DNA from: Savagea serpentis
Lineage (GTDB): Bacteria > Bacillota > Bacilli > Bacillales_A > Planococcaceae
Reading direction: 5' to 3'
Length of the DNA: 64,000 bases
Assembly (NCBI RefSeq): GCF_015351395.1
Contig: NZ_JADKPV010000001.1
Span: 1 to 64,000, forward strand
The translations under genes and the position numbers were made by a program. The notes under the pieces are model-generated. The model searched no databases and was not told the origin of the DNA. It saw only the letters and a list, made by a program, of their open reading frames with translations. Shown here piece by piece: positions 52,854 through 62,081 of the stretch (its first letter is position 1; each line of letters opens with the position of its first letter).

Positions 52854-53389
52854 CGTTGTTCCTCCTTTTGTAAAGCTTGAATCCAAGCGTAAGCGATAAA
52901 AGCGCCGATGAGTGAGAGGAGCGTGTAAATGGTCCCCATACTTGCGACACTGATGATAATTTCTGTAAAGGAAGCATCTCCGAAATCATCTTGTACGTAA
53001 TATAAGAAAGAAGGGACGAAGCTTAGCACAATCGGGGGTAGCCACGTTCTGTAAAAGGCGTATAGTAAGCCACCGAGCAAAGCGTATGCCCATAAGCCAT
53101 TAAAGGTCAGCTCCGGAATGATTGTCGTTCGCATCGCGAGTAAAAAGGCGAGTGTGACGAGTATAAATTCATACCGTTTCATTTGACGTGTCACTTTTTT
53201 TATCGTCTTCGCCGCTTCTTCATTCGGATTCGGTAAGTCGACGGTAATCACTTCTTCCATTTGAGCTAAAGCGGTTTGGCAAGAAGGACATTGTGGCAAA
53301 TGTTCTTCTACCCACTGTTTCGTTTCTTCTTGTAACAAGTTGTCGACGTATAAAGGAAGTAAATCTTCCACAATCGCACATCGGTTCAT
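52850..53389 (-). CDS. Zinc-finger anti-sigma factor
   Basis: 179 residues. The N-terminal zf-HC2 (ZAS) motif is clear: NRCAIVEDLLPLYVDNLL, then EEHLPQCPSCQTALAQ with the His-x3-Cys-x2-Cys ligands. Four membrane helices follow from about residue 72. The arrangement after an ECF sigma gene, two bases apart, identifies it as the cognate anti-sigma. The membrane part is larger than a single-span anti-sigma and may sense an envelope signal. Confidence 0.85.
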   Translation of the reverse strand: MNRCAIVEDLLPLYVDNLLQEETKQWVEEHLPQCPSCQTALAQMEEVITVDLPNPNEEAAKTIKKVTRQMKRYEFILVTLAFLLAMRTTIIPELTFNGLWAYALLGGLLYAFYRTWLPPIVLSFVPSFLYYVQDDFGDASFTEIIISVASMGTIYTLLSLIGAFIAYAWIQALQKEEQR

Positions 53390-53391
53390 CT

Positions 53392-53874
53392 TTACTCCTC
53401 CAATCGTTGTTGCATTTTTTGTTTCGTTCGATGAAACGTGACGCGGGCGTATGTTTCACTTTTTCCGAGCAGTTGACCAATTTCAGCAAAAGAGCGTTCT
53501 CCGAATAACCGTAATGTCATCACTTCTTTAGGTGGAGAGGGCAATGTTTGAATGAAGGCGAGAATGGTGCGTGTTTCTTCTTTGGCGAGCCATTCCTCTT
53601 CCGTACTTTCCCGTGCTAATTGCAATGCCCATTCTTCTTGTAAAATTGGATCTTTCTTTTTCGAACGAATGTAATTGAGTAAATGAAAGCGGGCGATGGA
53701 AAAGAGCCACGTTTCCAAAGAAGCTTCTCCTCGAAATGTGTGGAGTCGTTTAAGAGCGGTATAAAATACATCTTGTGTTAAATCTTCCGCCATTTCTCGG
53801 TCGTACAATTGTGCGAGAAAATAGCGATACAATTTCGGTTGGACGTCCATATACGCGCGTTCTAACGTGTTCAC
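53392..53874 (-). CDS. ECF-family RNA polymerase sigma factor
   Basis: 160 residues starting at GTG 53874, with AAGGAGGGG upstream. Region 2 is AEDLTQDVFYTALKRLHTF followed by LETWLFSIARFHLLNYIRSK. Region 4 is PPKEVMTLRLFGERSFAEIG followed by KSETYARVTFHRTKQKM. It directs RNA polymerase to stress promoters and is held by the anti-sigma encoded next. I could not place a convincing self-recognised promoter in the 80 bases upstream. Confidence 0.9.
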   Translation of the reverse strand: MNTLERAYMDVQPKLYRYFLAQLYDREMAEDLTQDVFYTALKRLHTFRGEASLETWLFSIARFHLLNYIRSKKKDPILQEEWALQLARESTEEEWLAKEETRTILAFIQTLPSPPKEVMTLRLFGERSFAEIGQLLGKSETYARVTFHRTKQKMQQRLEE

Positions 53875-53933
53875 ATAACCCCTCCTTTTCCATTTGACTC
53901 ATTAGTTAGTGTCGACGGATGCATTTTCGTTAC

Positions 53934-53962
53934 AAAAAAATGCTGACAAATTTGTCAGCATT
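53934..53962 (-). terminator. Terminator overlapping the ytqB stop codon
   Basis: TGCTGACAAATTTGTCAGCA at 53941-53960 is a perfect 20-base palindrome. On the minus strand it is followed by TTTTTTT. It includes the last codons and stop of ytqB. Confidence 0.85.
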
Positions 53963-54563
53963 CAATTCGTTCATGTGTCGTAAAGTCGCGCATTTTTTCA
54001 AAGGCGAGCATAAACGGTGGATTATTTCGTTGATTGATTAGTTCGTAGCGTGCGACATGGACGTCTTTTTGGTGTAGTGTGCGCACGTATTCAAGCAAGG
54101 CGTCGCGCTCTTCGGGGCCGCCTGGATGTCCGTCGTATACCGAGACCGTAATGATACCGTCTTTTTTTAATAAGTCGAGCAAGGCGTCGATCGCAGCGAT
54201 TGTCGATTCGGCTCGTGTGACGACAGAGAGGTCTTCACTGTACGGTAAATAGCCGAGATTGAACATCGCGCCACTAATCGGGGCTTCGACATATTTTTTC
54301 ACATTGGCGTGACTGTCACAAATGAGTTGAACTTGCGTTAAACAATCATTTTGTTCGAGCCGTTCTTTTGTCGCATCGAGCGCTTCTTGTTGAATATCGA
54401 AAGCAAAAACGCGCCCATTCGGTCCGACGGTTTCTGCTAAAAATTGCGTATCATTGCCGTTACCTGCCGTCGCATCGACGACGACGTCCCCTTCATTCGT
54501 CACGCGTTGAATGAGTCGTTTCGTCATCGGCAAAACGCGATGGATGATAATGTTTTGATTCAT
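53955..54563 (-). CDS. ytqB: tRNA methyltransferase YtqB (MnmM)
   Basis: 202 residues, ATG 54563 after AAAGGAG. Class I SAM fold: DATAGNGNDTQFLAETVGPN (motif I), VFAFDIQQEAL (motif II), FNLGYLPYS (motif IV) and ITVSVYDGHPGGPEE. This is the Bacillus YtqB pattern; YtqB has been renamed MnmM, the methyltransferase that completes mnm5s2U at the tRNA wobble base. It overlaps ytqA by four bases. Confidence 0.9.
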   Translation of the reverse strand: MNQNIIIHRVLPMTKRLIQRVTNEGDVVVDATAGNGNDTQFLAETVGPNGRVFAFDIQQEALDATKERLEQNDCLTQVQLICDSHANVKKYVEAPISGAMFNLGYLPYSEDLSVVTRAESTIAAIDALLDLLKKDGIITVSVYDGHPGGPEERDALLEYVRTLHQKDVHVARYELINQRNNPPFMLAFEKMRDFTTHERIEC

Positions 54564-55501
54564 CGTTTTACTCCTTTTCCTTGATAACTATTGCGTCTTT
54601 CGAGTTCGCGGTCGATCGCATTGAGCACTTCCCATTTCGTCACACTCCACATCGGTCCGATCAAATCTTCGACAGGACCGTCGCCTGTAATGCGGTGAAT
54701 GACGACATCGGATGGGATGATTTCTAATTGATCGACGACGAGACGGACGTATTCCTCTTCCGTTAAAAAGTTTAATTTTCCTTTTTCATATTGCTTCACC
54801 ATCGGCGTCCCTTTCAATAAATGAAGCAAATGAATTTTCAACCCTTGAATGTCGAGCTTTGCGACTTCTTGTGCCGTTTCCATCATCATGTCGAGCGATT
54901 CGCCAGGCAATCCGTTAATAATATGGCTGCACACTCGAATGTCATGTTTGCGAAGACTGTCGAGCCCTTCTTTATACGTTTCAAAATCGTGCGCACGGTT
55001 AATGAGCGTTGCGGTTTCTTCGTGGACCGTTTGCAAGCCGAGTTCCACCCATAAATACGTCCGTTCATTGAGCTCTGCCAAATAGTCGACGACGTCAGGA
55101 GGTAAGCAATCGGGACGCGTCGCAATCGATAATCCGACGACGCCGGGTTGAGCGAGCGCAGCTTCAAATTTTTCTTTCAAAACGGGAAGCGGTGCGTGCG
55201 TATTCGTATACGCTTGGAAATAGGCGATCGTTTTGCCACCTTTCCACTTATCTTGCATGCGGTTTTCAATTTCGCGAAACTGAACGTCGATCGGGTCGAC
55301 ACGGTCTCCCGCAAAATCTCCACTCCCTGCTACGCTGCAAAATGTACACCCACCGTGTGCGACGGTACCGTCTCGGTTCGGGCAATCGAATCCTGCATCG
55401 AGTGACACTTTAAATGTTTTTTCACCGAACACTTCTTTCAAATGTTTCGATAATGTATAATACCGTTTTCCTTCTGATGGAAAGGGGAATAATCCGTTCA
55501 C
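54560..55501 (-). CDS. ytqA: Radical SAM protein YtqA (TIGR01212 family)
   Basis: About 313 residues. The start is taken as GTG 55501, nine bases after GAGGAG; the TTG at 55510 touches that site. The iron-sulfur cluster cysteines lie in SLDAGFDCPNRDGT and GGCTFCSVAG (Cys-x9-Cys-x2-Cys spacing rather than CxxxCxxC). Then come GLSIATRPDCLPPDVVDYL, WVELGLQTVHEETA and HIINGLPGES. This is the YtqA/YhcC group. Its coupling to the tRNA methylase YtqB suggests the same wobble-uridine pathway, as recently proposed for Bacillus. Confidence 0.9.
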   Translation of the reverse strand: MNGLFPFPSEGKRYYTLSKHLKEVFGEKTFKVSLDAGFDCPNRDGTVAHGGCTFCSVAGSGDFAGDRVDPIDVQFREIENRMQDKWKGGKTIAYFQAYTNTHAPLPVLKEKFEAALAQPGVVGLSIATRPDCLPPDVVDYLAELNERTYLWVELGLQTVHEETATLINRAHDFETYKEGLDSLRKHDIRVCSHIINGLPGESLDMMMETAQEVAKLDIQGLKIHLLHLLKGTPMVKQYEKGKLNFLTEEEYVRLVVDQLEIIPSDVVIHRITGDGPVEDLIGPMWSVTKWEVLNAIDRELERRNSYQGKGVKR

Positions 55502-55643
55502 TTTCTTCAACTCCTCGACAAAATTGTATCATTATTTGCACAGAAAATCGTCTGAAATGAAGAACATTTTCAGAAAGGCTTTTTCTTTTCGAATAGAACG
55601 TTTAAACTGTTTGAAGAATCTTTTTAGTTAGGGAGGCGAAATA

Positions 55644-56819
55644 ATGCCGAAGCGCGCGTGGCTTTTAATTTTTGGGATGTTTATTAACATTGTAGGGGCT
55701 TCTTTTTTATGGCCGCTCAATACGATTTATATGCACGAGTATTTAGGAAAAACATTGACGGTTGCCGGCTTCGTTTTAATGGCGAATGCCGGGGCAGGAG
55801 TGATCGGAAATTTACTCGGTGGCATGTTGTTCGATAAGTTAGGGGGTTATCGGACGTTGATGCTCGGGAGCGTCATTTCGATTTTGGCACTCATCGTGCT
55901 CGTTTTTCGTCACGACTTCGTACCGTATGTGATTTTTTTAACGATTCTCGGATTTAGTAGTGGTATCGTCTTTCCGAGTTTGTACGCGATGATTGGAGCG
56001 GTTTGGCCTGAAGGGGGACGAAAAGCGTTTAATGCGATGTATTTAGCGAACAATATCGGTGTCGCGATCGGTCCTGCTGTTGCGGGGCTTGTCGCTGCAC
56101 GTAATATCGATGCGATTTTCAGTGCGAATTTAGCGTTTTACATCGGCTTTTTATTTCTCGCCTTTTTCGGTTATCGCAATTTAGTGGCAGATACAGGACC
56201 TGCAACTGTGCTTAATCAGCGAAAAGAAATTCGACAAAAAGCGCCGTTTTATGCTTTGCTCATCATTTCGCTCGGTTATCTCGTCACGTGGATCATTTAC
56301 TCACAATGGTCGACGACGATTTCGACACATGCTTTATCGCTCGGTGTGACGTTAACGCAATATAGTTTAATTTGGACGGTGAACGGAGTCGTCATTTTAC
56401 TCGGTCAGCCGATTATTGCACCGATTGTGAAACGTTTTGAAAATCAATTAAAAGTGCAAATGCTCATCGGGTTAACCATTTTCTTCGGTTCCTTTATTTT
56501 TGTCAGCTTTGCTGAAACGTTCGGACAATTTTTAATGGCGATGGTCGTCTTAACATTCGGTGAAATTTTATTATGGCCTGCCATTCCGACGATTGCGAAT
56601 CAACTCGCACCGAAAGGCCGCAACGGGTTCTATCAAGGAATCGTCAACTCAGCCGCAACGATCGGTAAAATGATCGGTCCCGTCGCAGGAGGAGTATTTG
56701 TCGACTTGTACGATATGCATACGATGATTTTAATGTTAACGTCGCTCTTACTCATTACGTTCATAACGACCGTCGTGTATGATCGTCCTTTGCGAAAAGC
56801 GGAACAATTGCGACAATAG
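55644..56819 (+). CDS. yttB: MFS transporter, YttB-like
   Basis: 391 residues with twelve helices, ATG 55644 after GGGAGG. Motif A variants GGMLFDKLGGYRTLM and APIVKRFENQLK; NNIGVAIGPAVAGLVAA in helix 5. The neighbouring ytqA-ytqB on one side and leuS on the other is the order around yttB in Bacillus, which supports the name. The substrate is unknown; DHA1-type drug or metabolite export is the family expectation. Confidence 0.82.
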   Translation: MPKRAWLLIFGMFINIVGASFLWPLNTIYMHEYLGKTLTVAGFVLMANAGAGVIGNLLGGMLFDKLGGYRTLMLGSVISILALIVLVFRHDFVPYVIFLTILGFSSGIVFPSLYAMIGAVWPEGGRKAFNAMYLANNIGVAIGPAVAGLVAARNIDAIFSANLAFYIGFLFLAFFGYRNLVADTGPATVLNQRKEIRQKAPFYALLIISLGYLVTWIIYSQWSTTISTHALSLGVTLTQYSLIWTVNGVVILLGQPIIAPIVKRFENQLKVQMLIGLTIFFGSFIFVSFAETFGQFLMAMVVLTFGEILLWPAIPTIANQLAPKGRNGFYQGIVNSAATIGKMIGPVAGGVFVDLYDMHTMILMLTSLLLITFITTVVYDRPLRKAEQLRQ

Positions 56820-56879
56820 TAAAAACATTCTGTGAAAGCTTGTCAATTGTCAAAAATTCAGTTACACTACATAGTAGTC

Positions 56880-57100
56880 AAAATAATTCATCGCAATGAA
56901 GTAGACTAGTAAGGAGTGCCATTTTTGTAGAGAGCAGACGGTCGGTGCGAGTCTGTAAAATGAACTTCACGAACTCACCTACGGAGCGAATACGTCTCAT
57001 CCGCGTTAAGGATTTGAAGTGGACATGAATGATGTCAATTTGGGTGGTACCGCGGGATAACTCTCTCGCCCCTTGCGTAGTCAAGGGGCGGGAGTTTTTT
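56880..57100 (+). promoter_or_regulatory. T-box leader, leucine-specific
   Basis: Landmarks in order: AGAGAGCAGACGGTCGGTGC (AG bulge region, about 56933), specifier loop GAACTCACC with leucine codon CTC at 56974-56976, the T-box GGGTGGTACCGCGG (about 57042-57055), and a terminator formed by CGCCCCTT and AAGGGGCG (57067-57090) with a T-run. Uncharged tRNA-Leu pairs with the specifier and with the T-box bulge and opens the terminator. Confidence 0.95.
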
Positions 57101-57123
57101 AATTTGAAGGAGGATTTTACACA

Positions 57124-59538
57124 ATGGCTTATGATCACAAGAAGATTGAGAAAAAATGGCAAAATTATTGGTTAGAAAACAAAACATACAAAACGACACA
57201 ACACGAAGATAAACCGAATTTTTATGCGTTAGATATGTTTCCTTATCCGTCAGGACAAGGTTTGCACGTCGGTCACCCGCTCGGGTATATCGCGACGGAT
57301 ATTTTAAGTTCATATAAGCGCAAAAAAGGCTATAATGTTCTTCACCCGATGGGATGGGATGCATTCGGTCTTCCAGCAGAACAGTATGCATTAGATACAG
57401 GGAACGACCCTGCTGAATTTACAGAGCGCAACATTCAAACGTTCAAACGCCAAATGAATGAGCTCGGTTTTTCTTACGATTGGGACCGCGAAATTAATAC
57501 GACAGATCCTGAATATTACAAATGGACGCAATGGATTTTCATTCAAATGTACAAAATGGGCCTCGCTTACATTGACGAAGTGCCAGTAAACTGGTGTCCA
57601 GCACTCGGTACCGTGTTGTCGAATGAAGAAGTGATTGACGGGCTTTCAGAGCGTGGGAATCACCCGGTAGAACGCCGTCCGATGCGTCAATGGGTGCTCC
57701 GCATTACAGCGTATGCCGACCGTTTGCTCGAAGACTTAGATGAGCTCGATTGGCCAGAAAGCTTAAAAGAAATGCAACGCAACTGGATCGGTCGTTCGGA
57801 AGGAGCACAATTAACGTTCGAAATCGACGGTACGGATCAAACGTTCGAAGCGTTCACGACACGTCCGGATACGATTTTCGGTGCGACGTATGCAGTGCTT
57901 GCGCCAGAGCATAAACTCGTCGAACAAATTACGACACCAGAACAGCGTGAAGCCGTACAAGCGTACGTTGATTCGATCAAGTCGAAATCAGACTTAGAGC
58001 GTACGGAACTTTCAAAAGAAAAAACAGGCGTCTTTACAGGTGCTTATGCGATCAACCCAGCGAGCGGTGAAAAAATGCCGATCTGGATCGCGGACTACGT
58101 GCTCGCAACGTACGGAACAGGGGCAATCATGGCAGTACCCGCACATGACGAGCGCGACTATGAATTTGCGAAAGAATTTAACTTACCGATTAAAGAAGTC
58201 GTATCAGGCGGTAACATTGAAGAAGCAGCACATACTGAAGACGGTGTGCTCGTGAATTCCGATTTCTTAAACGGTTTAAATAAAGAAGAAGCGATTGCTA
58301 AAGCGATTGAATGGTTCGAAGCGAACGGTAAAGGAGAAGGGAAAGTGACGTACCGTCTTCGCGACTGGTTGTTCTCACGTCAACGTTACTGGGGTGAGCC
58401 AATCCCGATGATTCATTGGGAAGACGGCACGATGACACCGGTACCGGAAGACCAATTGCCGCTCGAACTTCCGAAAGCGACGAATATTCATCCGTCTGGA
58501 ACAGGCGAATCACCACTTGCGAATATCGAAGAATGGGTGAATGTTGTCGACCCAGAAACAGGAATGAAAGGTCGTCGTGAAACGAATACGATGCCACAAT
58601 GGGCAGGTAGCTCTTGGTATTACTTACGCTACATCGATCCACATAATACAGAAGCGATCGCAGACCCTGAATTAATTAAAAAATGGATGCCGGTCGACAT
58701 TTATGTCGGAGGAGCGGAACACGCCGTTCTTCACTTATTGTATGCGCGTTTCTGGCATAAAGTATTGTACGATTTAGGCGTCGTTCACACGAAAGAACCA
58801 TTCCAAAAATTGTTTAACCAAGGAATGATTCTCGGTGAAGGAAATATTAAAATGTCGAAATCACTCGGTAACGTCATTAATCCGGACGATATCGTGAGCT
58901 CGCACGGAGCGGATACGTTACGTTTATACGAAATGTTCATGGGTCCACTCGATGCAGCGAAAGAATGGACGACGAATGGTGTCGACGGCGCACGTCGTTT
59001 CTTAGACCGCGTATGGCGTCTCTTCATGAACGAAGACGGGACATTGAGCGCGAAAGTGAATGGTGAACAAGGCGGAGAACTTGAAAAAGTGTACCACCAA
59101 ACGGTGAAAAAAGTGACGGAAGACTATGAGAATATGCACAATAATACGGCAATTTCTCAAATGATGGTATTCGTGAACGAAGCGTACAAAGTAGACCGTG
59201 TACCGGTAGATTATGCGAAAGGTTTCATCACGTTATTATCCCCAATCACACCGCACATCGCAGAAGAAATATGGCAAGCGCTCGGCGAAACAGAATCACT
59301 CGCTTACGAGCCATGGCCAACATACGATGAAAGTAAACTCGTCGATGATACAGTTGAAATCGTCGCACAAATTAACGGTAAAGTGCGCGCGAAAATTGAA
59401 GTCGCTCGCGACATTACGAAAGAAGAACTCGAAAAAGTAGCGCTTGAAAATGAGCGCATTCAAGAGATGATCGAAGGGAAAACGATTCGTAAAGTAATCG
59501 CAGTACCCGGACGTCTCGTCAACATTGTAGCGAATTAA
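57124..59538 (+). CDS. leuS: Leucyl-tRNA synthetase
   Basis: 804 residues, full length for the bacterial enzyme, ATG 57124 after GAAGGAGG. Class I signatures are HVGH in [15 protein letters not shown] and KMSKS in [17 protein letters not shown]. The CP1 editing domain has [20 protein letters not shown] and the Asp-rich [12 protein letters not shown] loop. The C-terminal domain ends [12 protein letters not shown]. It is controlled by the T-box directly upstream and ends at a terminator. Confidence 0.97.
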   Translation: MAYDHKKIEKKWQNYWLENKTYKTTQHEDKPNFYALDMFPYPSGQGLHVGHPLGYIATDILSSYKRKKGYNVLHPMGWDAFGLPAEQYALDTGNDPAEFTERNIQTFKRQMNELGFSYDWDREINTTDPEYYKWTQWIFIQMYKMGLAYIDEVPVNWCPALGTVLSNEEVIDGLSERGNHPVERRPMRQWVLRITAYADRLLEDLDELDWPESLKEMQRNWIGRSEGAQLTFEIDGTDQTFEAFTTRPDTIFGATYAVLAPEHKLVEQITTPEQREAVQAYVDSIKSKSDLERTELSKEKTGVFTGAYAINPASGEKMPIWIADYVLATYGTGAIMAVPAHDERDYEFAKEFNLPIKEVVSGGNIEEAAHTEDGVLVNSDFLNGLNKEEAIAKAIEWFEANGKGEGKVTYRLRDWLFSRQRYWGEPIPMIHWEDGTMTPVPEDQLPLELPKATNIHPSGTGESPLANIEEWVNVVDPETGMKGRRETNTMPQWAGSSWYYLRYIDPHNTEAIADPELIKKWMPVDIYVGGAEHAVLHLLYARFWHKVLYDLGVVHTKEPFQKLFNQGMILGEGNIKMSKSLGNVINPDDIVSSHGADTLRLYEMFMGPLDAAKEWTTNGVDGARRFLDRVWRLFMNEDGTLSAKVNGEQGGELEKVYHQTVKKVTEDYENMHNNTAISQMMVFVNEAYKVDRVPVDYAKGFITLLSPITPHIAEEIWQALGETESLAYEPWPTYDESKLVDDTVEIVAQINGKVRAKIEVARDITKEELEKVALENERIQEMIEGKTIRKVIAVPGRLVNIVAN

Positions 59539-59542
59539 TAAC

Positions 59543-59576
59543 GAAGCGCTAGCCTACCATAGCTAGCGCTTTTTGC
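59543..59576 (+). terminator. Intrinsic terminator after leuS
   Basis: AAGCGCTAGC pairs with GCTAGCGCTT around CTACCATA, followed by TTTGC. Confidence 0.88.
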
Positions 59577-59590
59577 ATAAGGAGAAAGCG

Positions 59591-60034
59591 ATGCATTTAC
59601 AAACGATTCAACACCATAAAAAAGAGTATTTACCTTTACTATTGCAAGCAGATGAAGAAGAAAGCCAAATCGATACGTATTTAGACCGCGGCACATTGTA
59701 TGTCGCGTTAGAAGAGGAGCGAGTAATTGGCGTCGCGGTCGTTACAGAAGAAAAAGAAGGCGTCGAATTGAAAAATATGGCGATCGACGTCCCTTATCGC
59801 AAGCAAGGATACGGAAAGCGAATGCTCGAACAATTATTTGCCTATTATAGAGGACAAACGATGTTTGTCGGGACAGGAGATAGCGGACTCACGGTTCCAT
59901 TTTATGAAGCGTGTGGTTTTACTTATTCCTATACAATCGAACATTTTTTCACAGAGCATTATACTGAACCGATTATTGAAAATGGTGTATTGCTTGAACA
60001 TATGATCGTTTTGAAAAAAGATATCCCTTTATAA
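59591..60034 (+). CDS. GNAT acetyltransferase
   Basis: 147 residues, ATG 59591 after AAGGAG. The acetyl-CoA-binding part is VELKNMAIDVPYRKQGYGKR followed by MLEQLFAYY, with YEACGFTYSYTIEHFF at the C-terminus. The substrate is unknown. The gene follows the leuS terminator closely, so it has its own promoter or depends on read-through. The interval to the next gene (60035-60193) has an AAGTGTAA at 60075-60082 that resembles the operator half-sites described at 61938. Confidence 0.82.
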   Translation: MHLQTIQHHKKEYLPLLLQADEEESQIDTYLDRGTLYVALEEERVIGVAVVTEEKEGVELKNMAIDVPYRKQGYGKRMLEQLFAYYRGQTMFVGTGDSGLTVPFYEACGFTYSYTIEHFFTEHYTEPIIENGVLLEHMIVLKKDIPL

Positions 60035-60193
60035 ATTTCCTTTTTATTCATTATTCTCGCTCTTTAATTGGATGAAGTGTAAAATAATGAGAGTGAATCA
60101 TGTAGTATTGTCGCTATTTTGAAACAATCATTATTCGCCAAGACGCTACAAATCATATAAAATAGAGCAGAATAAAAAAAGGTGAGGGAAGCA

Positions 60194-61936
60194 ATGGAGA
60201 CATTTTTAAATAAGTTAGTACAGTTGGAACTAGGGGAAGAGTCGCTCGCAGTAGGGGACTGGATGACGACACAGTTCATTTCGGTAGACGAAAAAACGAC
60301 AATTGAAGAAGCGCTACAACTCCAACAAAAGTTGATCATCGTTGTTGATGAAAAACGACAGTTTATCGGTGTGATGAACGATGCGAGTTTGCGAGATGCA
60401 TACGAGCAGTGCATCGAGTCATCCGCTCCAGTAAAGAACATTGCGCGACGTGATGGCATCCAAACGGTTGGAGAAGATATGACATTGCCACAATTGTTGC
60501 ATACGGCTGAAATGATTGATCTATACGTCGTGCAAAACGAAGTGGGCGAAGTGCTCGGACTGTTGACGAAAGAAACCGTCGTCAAACATATTATTCGAAT
60601 GCTAGAAAATGATTTGCATGACGAGCGAATGTCTGCAATTTTAAGCGTCATTTTAGAAAAAGCGTATGAAGGAATTGCGGTCGTTGATGAAAATGGATAT
60701 TTGATCGAATTTAACGAAGCGTACAGCAATTTTACAGGGGTTCCACGAGAAGAAGCGCTCGGACGCCACGTGACGGAAGTGATTGAAAATACGAACTTGC
60801 ATGAAACGGTTCAAAAAGGGATGCCGGAACGTGGGGTCATTCAAAACATTCAAGGACAAGATATGATCGTTCACCGCATCCCGATTTGGCATAACGGAAA
60901 AGTTGTCGCCGCGATCGGCATGCTCATTTTCGAAGGGGTGTCGCAAGTGTATCGCATTTACGAAAGCTTGCAATTACAAAACGTGAAGATGAGTCAAAAA
61001 CAAGAGCTACACACGGAAAAAGAAATGGCGAGTTTAGAAGAAATCGTCGGCGTCAGCAAAGAAATTTTCCAATTGAAACGTCTTGCCCGTAAAGCAGCGC
61101 GCACGAAAGTTCCTGTCTTTTTAACAGGGGAGAGCGGCACGGGAAAGAAAGCGTTCGGAGAAGGGATTCATCAATTGAGCTCGCGCCGAGATGAAGTATT
61201 TATCGCGTTTGACTGCCGCAGTTACGAACCTGAACGAGTGAAGCAAATGTTGTTTCGTCGCATTCAAGAAGCGGACGGAGGAACGCTCTTCCTTGAAAAC
61301 ATCGACGTATTACCAGCGGATACGCAATATGAATTGTTAGAATTTCTCGAAGAAGGGAAAGGCAATGTGCTCGTCGATCAACAAATCGACGTTCGGCTCA
61401 TCGTTGCTTCTTCTACGACGGTCGATGAGTTACTCCATTCTAAACAATTTGACCGACGTTTATTTGAAACATTAAGCATCGTCCATTTAGATATTCCGCC
61501 ACTACGCAACCGACAAGAAGACATCCCGATTTTGCTCGCGCATTACATGCAACAACTTTGCATGAAACATCGCGTGCCAGAGAAGACATTTACTTCGGAA
61601 GTTGTGCAAGCATTGATGAATTACGAATGGCCCGGAAACGTTCGGGAACTCGTCAACAGTATCGAACGGGTCATTACGTTGAGCGATGATGAAATAATTC
61701 AAGTGGAAGATTTAGATTGGTTGCTCACGGAGAAAAAAGAACAACTGTCGACACATGTAGACAGTGTGTCGGTCAATTTGGAACAATTTAAAGAAAAACA
61801 AGGAGAAAATGAACGGGAACTCATTATTTCTTTATTGAAAAAAACGGGTGGAAACAAGTCTAAAACGGCAGAACTATTAGGGATTCACCGTACGACCTTA
61901 TATAAAAAGTTAAAAAAATATAATATTGATGCTTGA
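60194..61936 (+). CDS. CBS-PAS-AAA-Fis regulator lacking the sigma-54 contact loop
   Basis: 580 residues, ATG 60194 after AGGTGAGG. Domains: two CBS modules (about 15-130; GDWMTTQFISVDEKTTIEEA, GVMNDASLRD), a PAS domain (about 150-255; AVVDENGYLIEFNEAYSNFT), an AAA+ domain (from about 290; Walker A GESGTGKK at 312-319) and a Fis-type HTH (GGNKSKTAELLGIHRTTLYK). Family is sigma-54 activator by domain order. But only 23 residues separate FDC from GGTLFL, so the GAFTGA loop is absent, and Walker B reads FLEN (E368, N369) instead of FLDE. It should therefore not remodel sigma-54. It probably controls the alcohol and aldehyde dehydrogenase genes that follow. Confidence 0.88.
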   Translation: METFLNKLVQLELGEESLAVGDWMTTQFISVDEKTTIEEALQLQQKLIIVVDEKRQFIGVMNDASLRDAYEQCIESSAPVKNIARRDGIQTVGEDMTLPQLLHTAEMIDLYVVQNEVGEVLGLLTKETVVKHIIRMLENDLHDERMSAILSVILEKAYEGIAVVDENGYLIEFNEAYSNFTGVPREEALGRHVTEVIENTNLHETVQKGMPERGVIQNIQGQDMIVHRIPIWHNGKVVAAIGMLIFEGVSQVYRIYESLQLQNVKMSQKQELHTEKEMASLEEIVGVSKEIFQLKRLARKAARTKVPVFLTGESGTGKKAFGEGIHQLSSRRDEVFIAFDCRSYEPERVKQMLFRRIQEADGGTLFLENIDVLPADTQYELLEFLEEGKGNVLVDQQIDVRLIVASSTTVDELLHSKQFDRRLFETLSIVHLDIPPLRNRQEDIPILLAHYMQQLCMKHRVPEKTFTSEVVQALMNYEWPGNVRELVNSIERVITLSDDEIIQVEDLDWLLTEKKEQLSTHVDSVSVNLEQFKEKQGENERELIISLLKKTGGNKSKTAELLGIHRTTLYKKLKKYNIDA

Positions 61937-61965
61937 CATAAGTGTAGTCTTAAGGCTACACTTAT
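61933..61965 (+). promoter_or_regulatory. Palindromic operator with overlapping sigma-A-like promoter
   Basis: ATAAGTGTAG (61938-61947) and CTACACTTAT (61956-61965) are perfect 10-base complements around TCTTAAGG. A TTGACA hexamer at 61933-61938 overlaps the stop of the regulator and stands 18 bases from TACACT (61957-61962), so the palindrome fills the -35/-10 spacer. The hairpin with TTATTTTAG after it could also act as a weak terminator. Confidence 0.5.
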
Positions 61966-62009
61966 TTTAGTTATAAAACTAATAAAACATAATTAAACAA
62001 CATAAACTA

Positions 62010-62054
62010 CATAAAAGTGTAGCTCTCATACATAAAAGTGTAGTTCTTGTGTAG
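62010..62054 (+). promoter_or_regulatory. Phased AAGTGTAG half-site repeats
   Basis: ACATAAAAGTGTAG occurs twice; the octamer AAGTGTAG is at 62015-62022 and 62036-62043, 21 bases apart (two helical turns). A near copy TTGTGTAG is at 62047-62054, 11 bases on. They match the arms of the palindrome at 61938-61965 and end 27 bases before the alcohol dehydrogenase start. Confidence 0.5.
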
Positions 62055-62081
62055 GTTTCAAACAGAAAGGAGCAAGTGTGT

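Noticed and set aside
53875-53935. ECF-type autoregulatory promoter before the sigma gene (TGTAAC and CGTC-like words on the minus strand)
   Set aside because: The two elements are only about 11 bases apart, too close for an ECF -35/-10 pair.
60064-60729. 221-codon minus-strand frame opposite the CBS-PAS regulator
   Set aside because: It is Ser/Cys/Phe-rich low-complexity sequence with no ribosome site, a mirror of the coding strand.
61937-62081. Sigma-54 promoter for the alcohol dehydrogenase
   Set aside because: No GG and GC dinucleotides with the required 10-base spacing, and the regulator lacks the sigma-54 contact loop.
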